Assembly (NCBI RefSeq): GCF_006159205.1 | Contig: NZ_CP040812.1 | Span: forward strand, 372,001 to 436,000 | Origin: Antarcticibacterium flavum | GTDB taxonomy: Bacteria > Bacteroidota > Bacteroidia > Flavobacteriales > Flavobacteriaceae | DNA: 64,000 nucleotides | Direction of reading: 5' to 3' | Shown here: piece by piece, positions 44,189 through 53,557 of the stretch | How positions within the stretch are numbered: position 1 is the first letter of the stretch | Layout of the letters: every line of letters begins with the position of its first letter | Translations under genes and position numbers: made by a program | The notes under the pieces: generated by a model | Told to the model about the DNA's origin: nothing | What the model saw: the letters and a program-made list of their open reading frames with translations, nothing else | The model's database searches: none

Positions 44189-46588
44189 TTAAAAATTTCC
44201 TATCGGGGAGCCATCGGGTATTTGTGGCGCTACCGGTAAAGCTTTAAATTCTGAAGGATCTTTCCTGAATTGGCTAATATCCTCCAAAAACTGCCTGTAG
44301 ATCACGGGATTCTTTTTCCTGTTCTTTCTGAACCAATCTTCCAGCTCTACCAGTTTATAATTGGTAATCGCCTTCACCTGCGGGATCGCATCCTTGTGAA
44401 CCGCCAAATTCATCAAATGCTGTAGCACATTATAATTTATAGAATTTTGAACTTCCTGTAAATACATATCCTCTTTTGTTGTCTGAATACTTTTTGCCAA
44501 TAATTGATCTATAACCTCCGGAAGACCGGGAAGGCTTTGGTCAATCGCTTTTTGCTGTATAAGTCTTGCCGCTCTTTCGGGATTAAGAAGTAATCCAAGG
44601 GTCATATCACTGGCTGTGGCAGCAGCTCCCAGAGCATCAAAAGCCACTCCTGTATTGCTTTTAAAAGATTCCCGGGACCTTGAAAATCCAAATGCCCTTG
44701 GTGGAAAAAGTTTCAGCTTATCCCTTGGAATTGCCAGCTCCTGTGCATCCAAAGTGCGGAGTACTACCCTTAAAGCCTGTGTTTGGGCTTCGGCGTCCAG
44801 GGCTTCCACCACCGTCTCATTGTCCCCCTTCACGGCGTACCTATAATTAAGTCCGCCAATACGCTTAACGGCTGCTTCTGTTTGATACCTATGGAAAAAA
44901 TATAGCGGGACGAAGACATCTTCAAGTACAGAGTAGGTCTCTCCCGTACGAATATTATCAATAGAAAAATTGGCTATAGCCTGTTTTCTTAGCTCAAGCA
45001 CCCTTTCCAGTTCAAGGGAAGGGTTTTTGGAATTATCCCATAAATGAGCACCTGCGTGAGCTCCGCCGGTAGCCCTGGCATCACTGTCACTAATAAATTC
45101 AAGTCCCTTTTCCTGAGCTTCGAGAAGGGTAGTCCTTAGAAATTCTTCTTCAGTAGAACCCGCCGGTACAGGAGAATAAGAATATTTTACAGTGAATTTA
45201 TCCCACTCCCCTATTCCACTGTCGTAAGCATTAGTAAGATCAACATTTCCATCTTTTAGGTTGATCATTGGGTGGGGGTAATCCATCACAGAGGAATTGT
45301 TATTTGTACTGGCAGCAAAATTATGGGTAAATCCAAGAGTATGCCCCACTTCGTGGGCAGAGAGCTGGCGAATCCTGGCAATTGCAAGATCCATCATTTC
45401 ATTATAATTATCATCCCTTTCGGCAAATGGTTTATCGAGCAAAGCCTGTGCGATCATTAGGTCCTGGCGTATTCTTAAACTTCCAAGGCTCACATGACCT
45501 TTAATGATCTCTCCTGTTCTTGGGTCTACCACGCTCGCGCCATAGCTCCATCCCCTGGTAGACCTGTGTACCCATTGAATCACATTATAACGCACATCCA
45601 GTGGGTCTACATCTTCAGGAAGCATTTTAACCTGGTACGCATCCTTATAACCTATAGCTTCAAAGGCCTTCCCCCACCACTTTGCGCCCTCTAGAAGCGC
45701 AGTCCTTACGGGCTCGGGGGTGCCGGGATCCAGGTAATATATAATAGGTTCTACTGCCTCACTTATTTCAGCCCCGGGATCCTTTTTCTTTAACCTGTGC
45801 CTAATTATGAATTTCTTTTCAAGTGGTTCATAAACAGGGGTCGAATAATCATAATAGGACATTGAGATAGCTCCACTTCCCGGGGAGAAGCTTCTTTTCT
45901 CATAATTTTCATCTGGTAATTTCACAAAGGAGTGGTGAAGATTCACAGTAAGATTTTGAGCATTGGGTGCAACACTCCTTAAAGTCCCGCTTGCTGCCTC
46001 ACCTTCAAAAGTGAGCATAGCCTCAAACTCCACATTTTCAGGAAATGCTTTCGTACGTGGGAGGTGCAGGGCACTCTTATTATTATTAATTTTAAAACTT
46101 CCGTGATTTCCCCTTTGCAGGCGGGAAGCAACCCCGTGGGCATCTTCCATTAAAAACGGGGTAAGATCAATAATATACTTCCCTTCGGTTTCCTCTTTAA
46201 TTTCGAATCCATATAGTACAGAACGTGCAAAAGCTTCCTCGACGCTCTTTCTTTCAGCATCATTATCTGTTATGGCGCGGTATTTCATATTTGGCTGCAC
46301 CAGCAACAGCTTTTTTCCGGCTTTTTCAAATCTCACAATAGCCTCATTTCCCAGTTGCCCCCTATCAAGTCCAATATCATTGGAACCAAGCCCTGTGGCA
46401 AGCGAAGGAACATATAGAAATTCATCATTGAGCCTTTCTACCTCCAGGTAGATCGCACCATCTTTTTCTGAATAATAAAAATTAAAATAACCTTCCTGTT
46501 TTACAAGATCTTCCTTGCTTTCCAGGAATTGTGATTGAGCGCTCATTATTATACTGAAAATAAGCGCGATAGAAAAAAGAGCCTTCAT
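44189..46588 (-). CDS. Secreted zinc metalloprotease (DUF5117/DUF5118 type)
   Basis: 799 residues. A signal peptide of about 18 residues (LIFSIIMSAQSQ) indicates export. DUF5118- and DUF5117-like N-terminal regions precede the metzincin-like site HEVGHTLGFTH (near 411-421), followed by a Met-turn-like VMDYPH. The C-terminal part is helical. Such proteins are common in marine Bacteroidota, with unknown substrates. No T9SS C-terminal sorting domain is evident. Confidence 0.9.
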   Translation of the reverse strand: MKALFSIALIFSIIMSAQSQFLESKEDLVKQEGYFNFYYSEKDGAIYLEVERLNDEFLYVPSLATGLGSNDIGLDRGQLGNEAIVRFEKAGKKLLLVQPNMKYRAITDNDAERKSVEEAFARSVLYGFEIKEETEGKYIIDLTPFLMEDAHGVASRLQRGNHGSFKINNNKSALHLPRTKAFPENVEFEAMLTFEGEAASGTLRSVAPNAQNLTVNLHHSFVKLPDENYEKRSFSPGSGAISMSYYDYSTPVYEPLEKKFIIRHRLKKKDPGAEISEAVEPIIYYLDPGTPEPVRTALLEGAKWWGKAFEAIGYKDAYQVKMLPEDVDPLDVRYNVIQWVHRSTRGWSYGASVVDPRTGEIIKGHVSLGSLRIRQDLMIAQALLDKPFAERDDNYNEMMDLAIARIRQLSAHEVGHTLGFTHNFAASTNNNSSVMDYPHPMINLKDGNVDLTNAYDSGIGEWDKFTVKYSYSPVPAGSTEEEFLRTTLLEAQEKGLEFISDSDARATGGAHAGAHLWDNSKNPSLELERVLELRKQAIANFSIDNIRTGETYSVLEDVFVPLYFFHRYQTEAAVKRIGGLNYRYAVKGDNETVVEALDAEAQTQALRVVLRTLDAQELAIPRDKLKLFPPRAFGFSRSRESFKSNTGVAFDALGAAATASDMTLGLLLNPERAARLIQQKAIDQSLPGLPEVIDQLLAKSIQTTKEDMYLQEVQNSINYNVLQHLMNLAVHKDAIPQVKAITNYKLVELEDWFRKNRKKNPVIYRQFLEDISQFRKDPSEFKALPVAPQIPDGSPIGNF

Positions 46589-46686
46589 GTAGCGGAGTTT
46601 TAAGGAGCCTAAAACTATAAAATAAATGCAAAATAGTTTTCTAAAAGGGGGCTTTAATTCTATTTTTACGCAAATATTTATTGAAA

Positions 46687-47785
46687 ATGATCAATACTGA
46701 ACAAATAAAAGATCTTAAGGATCGCCTGGTTGCGTTAAGGAGGTATCTTTGACGTTGATGCCAAACAAATAGAAATCACCAATTTAGAGGAGAAAACCTA
46801 TTCGCCTGACTTTTGGGACAATCCTAAAGAGGCAGAGGCATTGATGCGCGAGCTTAATTCTGAAAAAAAGTGGGTGGAAGATTATCTTAAAGGAGAAACC
46901 CTGGTAGAGGACCTCGAGGTACTTTATGAATTTTATAAAGAAAAGGAAGCAACAGAAGAGGATGTGGTTTCCCGTTATGAAGATGCGGTAGACCTCATAG
47001 AAGATCTGGAGTTCAAGAACATGCTTTCTGAAGAAGGCGACAGCTTAAGTGCGGTTCTACAGGTGACAGCAGGTGCAGGTGGGACAGAAAGTTGTGACTG
47101 GGCAGAGATGCTTATGCGCATGTATTTGCGATGGGCAGAGAATAAGGGGTTTAAAGTTAGAGAACTCAATTACCAGGCAGGTGAAGTCGCAGGAATAAAA
47201 ACCGTTACCATTGAAATTGAAGGAGAATACTCCTTTGGCTGGTTAAAAGGTGAGAACGGGGTCCACAGGTTGGTGCGAATTTCCCCTTTTGACAGCAATG
47301 CAAAACGACATACTTCCTTTGCTTCAGTGTATGTTTATCCACTGGCAGATGATACTATTGAAATAGAGATCAACCCTGCAGATATTTCATGGGAAACCAT
47401 GAGATCATCTGGTGCAGGAGGGCAAAATGTAAATAAAGTTGAAACTGCAGTCCGCCTTCGTCACGCCCCCACGGGGATCGTTGTAGAGAATTCTGAAACA
47501 AGATCACAGCTGGAAAACAAAACTAAGGCCATGCAACTGCTTAAGAGCCAGCTGTATGAAATAGAACTTCAAAAGCAGCAGGCACAGCGCCGGGAAATAG
47601 AGGATTCCAAAATGAAGATAGAATGGGGTTCCCAAATAAGGAATTATGTGATGCACCCTTACAAACTGGTTAAAGATGTTCGCACCGCTGCAGAGATAGG
47701 TAATGTGGAAGCCGTTATGGATGGGGAGATCGATAAATTCCTTAAGGCCTATCTTATGATGATGGGACAAAGGAATGATGATTGA
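46687..47785 (+). CDS. prfB: Peptide chain release factor 2, with programmed +1 frameshift
   Basis: Recognises UGA and UAA stop codons. Residues 1-21 are read from the ATG at 46687 to CTT (46747-46749), where UGA at 46750-46752 stops frame 0. A +1 shift reads on from GAC (46751), giving 365 residues in all. The GGQ motif ([11 protein letters not shown]) and the recognition tripeptide SPF ([11 protein letters not shown]) are intact. An internal AGGAGG sits three bases before the slip site. Feedback on its own level by RF2 is the classical model. Confidence 0.96.
46738..46753 (+). promoter_or_regulatory. prfB frameshift site
   Basis: AGGAGG (46738-46743), a spacer of three bases, CTT and TGAC (46747-46753) form the classical autoregulatory slip sequence of RF2 genes. 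Confidence 0.92.
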
Positions 47786-47847
47786 TTAGGGACTTAAAAG
47801 TTTTTGAAACTTAATTTTATTGTGTATTTTATAGTAAAAGAAATTCA

Positions 47848-48189
47848 ATGATAACGATCTACCACAACCCCCGCTGCAGAAAATCAAGAGAAGGCCTGGA
47901 GATCTTAGAGAAATCTGGCCAGAAATTTGAAACCAGAGAATATTTAAAGGAACCTCTCACTGAAGCCGAACTGGACACCCTTATATCCAAACTTCAAATA
48001 GCACCGGTACAACTAGTGCGAAGGAATGAAAGTATTTGGAAAGAAAACTATAAGGATCGGGACCTTAGTGACCGGGAATTGGTCGCAATAATGGCAGAAA
48101 ATCCCAAGCTTATTGAACGACCAATAGTAGAGAAAAATGATAAGGCTGTCATTGGCAGGCCTCCCTCAAATATTGAAAAAATTTTATAA
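47848..48189 (+). CDS. ArsC-family (arsenate reductase/Spx-like) thioredoxin-fold protein
   Basis: 113 residues. ITIYHNPRCRKSREGLEIL has the single catalytic cysteine in NPRC-RKS, and LVRRNESIWKE (about 53-63) contains the conserved arginine of the family. This fits glutaredoxin-dependent arsenate reductases. No arsenic resistance genes lie near, so another redox role is possible. The next gene follows after 21 bp. Confidence 0.87.
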   Translation: MITIYHNPRCRKSREGLEILEKSGQKFETREYLKEPLTEAELDTLISKLQIAPVQLVRRNESIWKENYKDRDLSDRELVAIMAENPKLIERPIVEKNDKAVIGRPPSNIEKIL

Positions 48190-48210
48190 ATTAGGAACCC
48201 GAAAGATCCT

Positions 48211-48603
48211 ATGATGAAAAAAGAAAGCAGGATATTACTTCTAGGTCTGGCTGCAATTACAGTTGGAGGCTTTGTGTATTCCCAAATTTATATTCACGAG
48301 CAAAGCAGAAGGGAAATTAAAGAAATAGCCAATGAGCTAGCACTTGCATGGCAGGAGAAGCTTGATCTTACACTTGAGCAAAAACTAAGGCTTGAAGATC
48401 TTATTATTACATATACCATAAGGAAAAACGCCATTATAAATGATAGTATCCCGGAGTACAGGAAGATACAGAAGCTTAAAAAGGTGCAGGTAAAGGAACA
48501 CCGAAACCTTAAAAAGATCCTTAGTGATTCCCAGTTCAATGCCTATGTTGGAATAAATAAAAAAATTCCGGATACAATTATTGATTCAGTTTCAGCTTCT
48601 TAG
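48211..48603 (+). CDS. Membrane-anchored helical protein, Spy/CpxP-like pattern
   Basis: 130 residues. A hydrophobic segment (about 8-24) anchors or exports it, and the rest is helical and highly charged: EKLDLTLEQKLRLEDLI, then a hinge, then LKKILSDSQFNAYV. Glutamine- and leucine-spaced helices of this kind occur in periplasmic Spy/CpxP chaperone-like proteins. This is only a resemblance. It lies 21 bp after arsC-like and before a TonB-dependent receptor, so it may be part of the same transcript as arsC-like. Confidence 0.65.
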   Translation: MMKKESRILLLGLAAITVGGFVYSQIYIHEQSRREIKEIANELALAWQEKLDLTLEQKLRLEDLIITYTIRKNAIINDSIPEYRKIQKLKKVQVKEHRNLKKILSDSQFNAYVGINKKIPDTIIDSVSAS

Positions 48604-48700
48604 GCAGGAAAACATAGCAAAACCCCAGTCTTTAACGGTTTTTTAACGATTGTGATTTAAACCTTTGGGTTAAAAATGGGTCTAACACCAAAAACGTGTT

Positions 48701-51214
48701 ATGATTAATAAGTTCCTTCCCATCAGCTTCCTGCTGATTTTATTTTTTACCCTTCCCCTTAATTCCTTTGCTCAATCCAGTGAGTACACTATTTCCGGTA
48801 AGGTTATAGATGACGATATGGGGGTGCCGCTTGAATATGCTACCATTTCCATAACCAAACCCAATGATCCCGAATACCTTGATGGCGGGGTTACAGATCT
48901 TGAGGGAAACTTTGCCCTTAAAGTAGGACCGGGTACATATAATATTACAATTGAATATATCTCCTTTGAACCAAAGCGTTTTAACAATCGGCAGGTAAAC
49001 GCAGATCTTAACCTGGGAACCATCGAATTGGGAATAAGCCAGGACAGCCTGGATGAGGTTGTGGTTGTTGCTGAAACTACAGAGGTGGAAGTACGACTCG
49101 ATAAAAAGATCTATAATATTGGAAAAGACCTTACCACTGCAGGAGGAACCGTGGCCGATGCCCTTAACAATGTACCATCTGTAGCCGTAGATGTTGAAGG
49201 AGGAATAAGCTTGAGAGGTAATGATAATGTAAGAATACTTATTAATGGAAAACCATCTGCAATGGCTGGTTTTGGATCTACAGATGTACTCGCACAATTA
49301 CCGGCAGAAGCCATTGAGCGGGTTGAAGTTATCACTTCTCCCTCTGCCCGTTATGATGCTGAAGGAACTGCAGGTATCTTAAATATTATCCTTCGAAAGG
49401 AAAAGACATTAGGTTTTAACGGTTCCCTTACTGCCAACGCAGGGTATCCCGATAATGCAGGGATCTCTGCCAATGTAAACCTAAGAACAGATAAATTCAA
49501 TATTTTTAATACTACAGGTTTCCGCTATTTTGATGCACCGGGAAATAACTGGAGTGATACCCGCTACAGGCCCAGACGAAACAGTGAAGGTGAACTTGTA
49601 GACCCGGAATTTGACAGGATCTATGAAAGAAGGATCGTAAACAGGTTAAACCGAAACTTCAACACCAATTTTGGAGTTGAGTATTACCTAAACGATCAAT
49701 CCTCCCTAACGGCCAGTATCTTCTATAGATACGGGGAAGATGAAGATATCACTACCAACAATAGTGACAGGTATAGAAGCGGCTCACTTGTGGAACAAAC
49801 CCTTCGTAGGGAGCTGGAAACAGAAAAGGATAACAGGTATCAATTCTCTGTGAATTACATTAACCGCTTTAATGATAAAGGTCACCAGCTTACCGCCGAT
49901 ATCCAGATAGGAAAAGGGAATGAAGTTGGAACAGGATTTATCACAGAGAACCAAACCTTTAGTAGAGAGAATATTGAAAGAAACTTTATAGAAGAAACAA
50001 TTGCCCAAACCGAGGATGAAACAGAATATCTTATCCAGGCAGATTATGTTCTTCCAATAGGCGAAAATTCACAGTTTGAAGCCGGTTTTAGAGGAGAGTT
50101 TGAAAATACTGTAACAGATTATGAACTCCTTTTTGATGGGGAGGTAAATGAAAGATTAACAAACGTTTTTGATTATACAGAAAATGTGAATGCACTGTAT
50201 TCACAGTATGGTACCAAATTCGGAGATTTTTCTTTCCTTTTGGGCTTGAGGCTTGAAAACACCCAGTTAAAAGGAAATATAGATTCCAGGTTAACAGATG
50301 AGGAGCTTAGAGAAGAATTCGGTTTTACAATTGATACAGATTTCGATAATAACTACCTGGGCTTATTTCCAACAGTCAATCTTATTTATGAAATAGGAGA
50401 CCAGGAAAACATTACACTTGGATATAACCGAAGGATCAACAGACCACGTGGATGGTTCATCAACCCTTTCCCTTCAAGATCAAGTAGAACAAATGTATTC
50501 CAGGGTAATCCAAATCTAAGGCCCGCTTTTGCAAATGCGTGGGACCTGGGTTATCTTAAAAGATGGGGGAAATTGACTTTTACCTCCTCTGTATACTATC
50601 AGCTTGAGACAGATGCCTTCCAAAGGATCGAAGAGTTTACAGGTGCGGTTACCCCTGGAGATGAAATTCCTATTACCAGGACAATCCCGGTAAACCTTGC
50701 AACAAATGAAAGAATTGGTGGAGAACTTGGTTTCTTATACAACCCGGCAAGTTGGTTACGTCTTAATGGTAGCTTTAACTTTTTCCAGTTCAATACTGAA
50801 GGGGAATTTGAAGGACAGGATTATAGCGTTCAAAATACCAGCTGGTTTGGAAGATTTAGCTCCAAGGTTTCTTTACCCGCAAGTATAGAATGGCAAACCA
50901 ATGCATTCTACAGGGGACCATCAGATGACGTACAGGGAAGACAGGAAGGAATTCTTTCTATTGACCTGGCATTGAGTAAAGATATTTTTAACGATAATGC
51001 GACAATTTCCTTTAACGTAAGAGACCTTTTGAATTCCAGGAAAAGACGTTCCTTTACATCTACAGAATTTTTTGATAGAGATAGTGAATTCCAGTGGAGA
51101 GAGCGCTCTTTCAACCTTTCCCTTGTATATAGGTTCAACCAGCAAAAAAGAGAGCAGGACCGCAGGAATCGCCAACAGGATAGCGGGGATATGGACGGAG
51201 ATTTCGAGGGATAA
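48701..51214 (+). CDS. TonB-dependent receptor-like outer-membrane protein with carboxypeptidase-regulatory-like domain
   Basis: 837 residues. A signal peptide ends near residue 25 (NSFAQSSE). Residues about 28-110 form a CarboxypepD_reg-like beta sandwich (ISGKVIDDDMGVPLEYATI). A plug with NNVPSVAVDVEGGISLRGND follows, then a large OMP_b-brl_3-type barrel. The C-terminus (RFNQQKREQDRRNRQQ) is unusually basic and then acidic after the last strand. No SusD-like partner is adjacent. The substrate is unknown. Confidence 0.88.
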   Translation: MINKFLPISFLLILFFTLPLNSFAQSSEYTISGKVIDDDMGVPLEYATISITKPNDPEYLDGGVTDLEGNFALKVGPGTYNITIEYISFEPKRFNNRQVNADLNLGTIELGISQDSLDEVVVVAETTEVEVRLDKKIYNIGKDLTTAGGTVADALNNVPSVAVDVEGGISLRGNDNVRILINGKPSAMAGFGSTDVLAQLPAEAIERVEVITSPSARYDAEGTAGILNIILRKEKTLGFNGSLTANAGYPDNAGISANVNLRTDKFNIFNTTGFRYFDAPGNNWSDTRYRPRRNSEGELVDPEFDRIYERRIVNRLNRNFNTNFGVEYYLNDQSSLTASIFYRYGEDEDITTNNSDRYRSGSLVEQTLRRELETEKDNRYQFSVNYINRFNDKGHQLTADIQIGKGNEVGTGFITENQTFSRENIERNFIEETIAQTEDETEYLIQADYVLPIGENSQFEAGFRGEFENTVTDYELLFDGEVNERLTNVFDYTENVNALYSQYGTKFGDFSFLLGLRLENTQLKGNIDSRLTDEELREEFGFTIDTDFDNNYLGLFPTVNLIYEIGDQENITLGYNRRINRPRGWFINPFPSRSSRTNVFQGNPNLRPAFANAWDLGYLKRWGKLTFTSSVYYQLETDAFQRIEEFTGAVTPGDEIPITRTIPVNLATNERIGGELGFLYNPASWLRLNGSFNFFQFNTEGEFEGQDYSVQNTSWFGRFSSKVSLPASIEWQTNAFYRGPSDDVQGRQEGILSIDLALSKDIFNDNATISFNVRDLLNSRKRRSFTSTEFFDRDSEFQWRERSFNLSLVYRFNQQKREQDRRNRQQDSGDMDGDFEG

Positions 51215-51241
51215 CCACAATCCAACAGAATCAATCATATT

Positions 51242-51273
51242 ATGGCTGCCTATTTTGGCAGCCATATTTATTT
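51242..51273 (+). terminator. Terminator of the TonB-dependent receptor gene
   Basis: ATGGCTGCC (51242-51250) pairs perfectly with GGCAGCCAT (51257-51265) and is followed by ATTTATTT. Confidence 0.75.
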
Positions 51274-51594
51274 AGACATTTCCCTTTCCCGCTTTAGAAT
51301 TAAAAATCATTGGTGTCCGATTAATAAAATCTGAATTTCCGTTTAGCCTTGCTATGTATAGTCTGGAGGTCATATCAACCTCAACATGGGGATGGTTTTG
51401 AATCTAAAATAGTTTAGGAAAATCCACGGTTTTTAGAGGTGGGTAAAGCGATGTTTTCCATTGAAGTAAATTTTAGTCCAGGTTCTATATTCTAGCAGCG
51501 GAAGCGGTCCAGACTCTTTAACCCGACAATAATGAGTTAAAAATGATAATTTTACATTGGGATAAAGTAGAATTTACTGAAGGAATCCCTACAT
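51274..51594. other. Gene-free spacer with palindromic repeat copy D
   Basis: No gene is seen. It holds a small hairpin-like GAGGT/ACCTC stretch near 51370 and the repeat at 51475-51515; the remainder is not recognised. Confidence 0.45.
51475..51515. repeat. Palindromic 40-bp repeat, copy D (inverted)
   Basis: Reverse complement begins AGTCTGGACCGCTTCCGCTG and ends CCTGGACT, matching copy A closely. Confidence 0.8.
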
Positions 51595-51628
51595 GAAAAA
51601 AGTCGCCCTAACTGGCGACTTTTTTATT
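51595..51628. terminator. Bidirectional terminator
   Basis: AAGTCGCC (51600-51607) and GGCGACTT (51614-51621) form an 8-bp stem with A- and T-runs outside. It can end the small membrane protein gene on the minus strand. Confidence 0.75.
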
Positions 51629-51698
51629 TTATATTGTACCGGCTATCCGGGGATATATGCCTTATTTAAGAAAACCTGTTTTACCAGTTGGCAAGAGT

Positions 51699-51881
51699 CT
51701 ATTGAAGCTTTTTGGCTTCCTTTTGACGTTTTCTCTTTTCCTTGTATTCTTTCATTGTTTCTGCGATGGATCCTCCAATCCAGTAAGGAAGAATAGCCAT
51801 TAAGAATATCATAAGCCAAAATCCCATCGTTAGGATAACAAGAAAGGCTATGAAGCCAAGGTATTGATCAAATTCGAACAT
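51699..51881 (-). CDS. Small membrane protein with basic cytoplasmic tail, 60 residues
   Basis: Two hydrophobic stretches (about 8-23 and 24-37) form one long or two short membrane segments, followed by a strongly basic coiled tail (ETMKEYKEKRKRQKEAKKLQ). No function is recognised. It is supported by its composition and by a terminator 71 bp beyond the stop. Confidence 0.6.
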   Translation of the reverse strand: MFEFDQYLGFIAFLVILTMGFWLMIFLMAILPYWIGGSIAETMKEYKEKRKRQKEAKKLQ

Positions 51882-52059
51882 AGTTTCTAAGGATTTTCAA
51901 AGTGTAGCAAAGATAGCAACTCTTAAATTTATGTGCCAATTAAATTTAAAATTTTCAGAAAAAAATATTTCCACTTTCAACCTGCTCTTATCCTTGAAGA
52001 TAATTGAAAACATTTCAAAAATTTGTATATAAATTAAAGCATTAAAAAATGTGAAAATG

Positions 52060-52067
52060 TAAATTTG
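52060..52067 (+). promoter_or_regulatory. Putative -7 box for fumC
   Basis: TAAATTTG matches TAnnTTTG and lies 20 nt before the fumC ATG. Confidence 0.4.
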
Positions 52068-52087
52068 TATTCTAATCTTAATAAATT

Positions 52088-53485
52088 ATGGACTATCGTA
52101 TAGAGAAAGACACCATGGGTGAAGTTAAGGTTCCTTCGAATAAACTTTGGGGAGCCCAAACCGAACGTTCAAGGAATAATTTTAAAATTGGCCCGGCAGG
52201 TTCCATGCCTTTGGAAATAGTGTATGGTTTTGCATACCTCAAAAAAGCTGCTGCATTTACTAATTGTGAACTGGGGGTTCTCCCGGTAGAAAAAAGGGAT
52301 TACATAGCGCAGGTTTGCGATGAGATCCTTGAAGGAAAACACGATGACCAGTTCCCACTGGTAATATGGCAAACAGGAAGTGGTACTCAAAGTAATATGA
52401 ACCTAAACGAGGTGATTGCCAACCGTGCCCACCAGCTTGCGGGGAAAACTATTGGTGAGGGTGAAAAGACCCTGCAGCCAAATGATGACGTAAATAAATC
52501 GCAATCGTCCAATGATACATTCCCTACCGGGATGCATATTGCTGCTTACCACAAAGTGGTAAAGGTGACTTTACCGGGGGTTAAGAAACTTAGAAATACC
52601 CTTAAAAAGAAATCGGAAGAATTTCGTGATGTTGTAAAAATAGGACGCACCCATTTTATGGATGCCACTCCCCTAACCCTGGGACAGGAATTTAGCGGGT
52701 ATGTTGCCCAACTGGATTACGGGATCAAGGCCCTGGAAAACACCTTACCTCACCTGGCAGAACTTGCGCTTGGAGGTACTGCAGTGGGAACAGGACTTAA
52801 TACTCCCAAGGGGTATTCCAAGAGGGTAGCCGAATTTATCGCAAAGTTCACAGAACTACCATTCACCTCGGCTCCCAATAAATTTGAGGCTTTGGCGGCA
52901 CATGATGCCCTTGTGGAGGCTCACGGGGCTCTAAAACAACTTGCAGTTTCTCTTAATAAAATAGGTAATGATATAAGGATGCTTGCCTCTGGCCCAAGAA
53001 GCGGGATTGGGGAAATTAATATTCCTGCCAATGAGCCCGGTTCTTCAATTATGCCCGGCAAAGTAAACCCAACCCAATGCGAAGCTCTAACTATGGTCTG
53101 CGCCCAGGTTATGGGGAATGATGTGGCACTAAGTGTTGGAGGGATGCAGGGACAATTTGAGCTTAATGTATTTAAACCTGTAATGGCCGCAAACTTCCTG
53201 CAGAGTGCTCAATTACTAGGTGATGCCTGTGTTTCCTTTGATGAACATTGTGCACAGGGTATAGAACCAAACCACCAGCGAATCAAGGAACATTTGGATA
53301 ATTCCCTTATGCTTGTGACTGCTCTAAATACAAAGATTGGTTATTACAAAGCTGCAGAGATTGCCAATACAGCTCATCAAAACGGCACTACCCTTAAGGA
53401 GGAAGCTGTAAACCTTGGTTATGTGACCAAAGAGGAATTTGACGAATGGGTGCAACCCAAAGATATGGTGGGAGCATTAAAATAA
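52088..53485 (+). CDS. fumC: Class II fumarate hydratase FumC
   Basis: Interconverts fumarate and malate in the TCA cycle. 465 residues. [43 protein letters not shown] and the signature [13 protein letters not shown] are present, and the catalytic serine lies in the last. It belongs to the iron-free, homotetrameric class. A strong terminator follows. Confidence 0.97.
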   Translation: MDYRIEKDTMGEVKVPSNKLWGAQTERSRNNFKIGPAGSMPLEIVYGFAYLKKAAAFTNCELGVLPVEKRDYIAQVCDEILEGKHDDQFPLVIWQTGSGTQSNMNLNEVIANRAHQLAGKTIGEGEKTLQPNDDVNKSQSSNDTFPTGMHIAAYHKVVKVTLPGVKKLRNTLKKKSEEFRDVVKIGRTHFMDATPLTLGQEFSGYVAQLDYGIKALENTLPHLAELALGGTAVGTGLNTPKGYSKRVAEFIAKFTELPFTSAPNKFEALAAHDALVEAHGALKQLAVSLNKIGNDIRMLASGPRSGIGEINIPANEPGSSIMPGKVNPTQCEALTMVCAQVMGNDVALSVGGMQGQFELNVFKPVMAANFLQSAQLLGDACVSFDEHCAQGIEPNHQRIKEHLDNSLMLVTALNTKIGYYKAAEIANTAHQNGTTLKEEAVNLGYVTKEEFDEWVQPKDMVGALK

Positions 53486-53509
53486 ACCTTTTTACACTTT
53501 ATTAGATAT

Positions 53510-53540
53510 AAAAAATCCTGCCGGTCGGCAGGATTTTTTT
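53510..53540. terminator. Bidirectional terminator between fumC and ccsA
   Basis: AATCCTGCC (53514-53522) pairs with GGCAGGATT (53527-53535), with an A-run and a seven-T run. Confidence 0.88.
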
Positions 53541-53557
53541 ATGTAAACAGGATTAAA

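Noticed and set aside
51593..51796. 67-codon plus-strand frame across the terminator at 51595-51628
   Set aside because: It begins in the hairpin and overlaps the small membrane protein gene antisense; no protein-like features.
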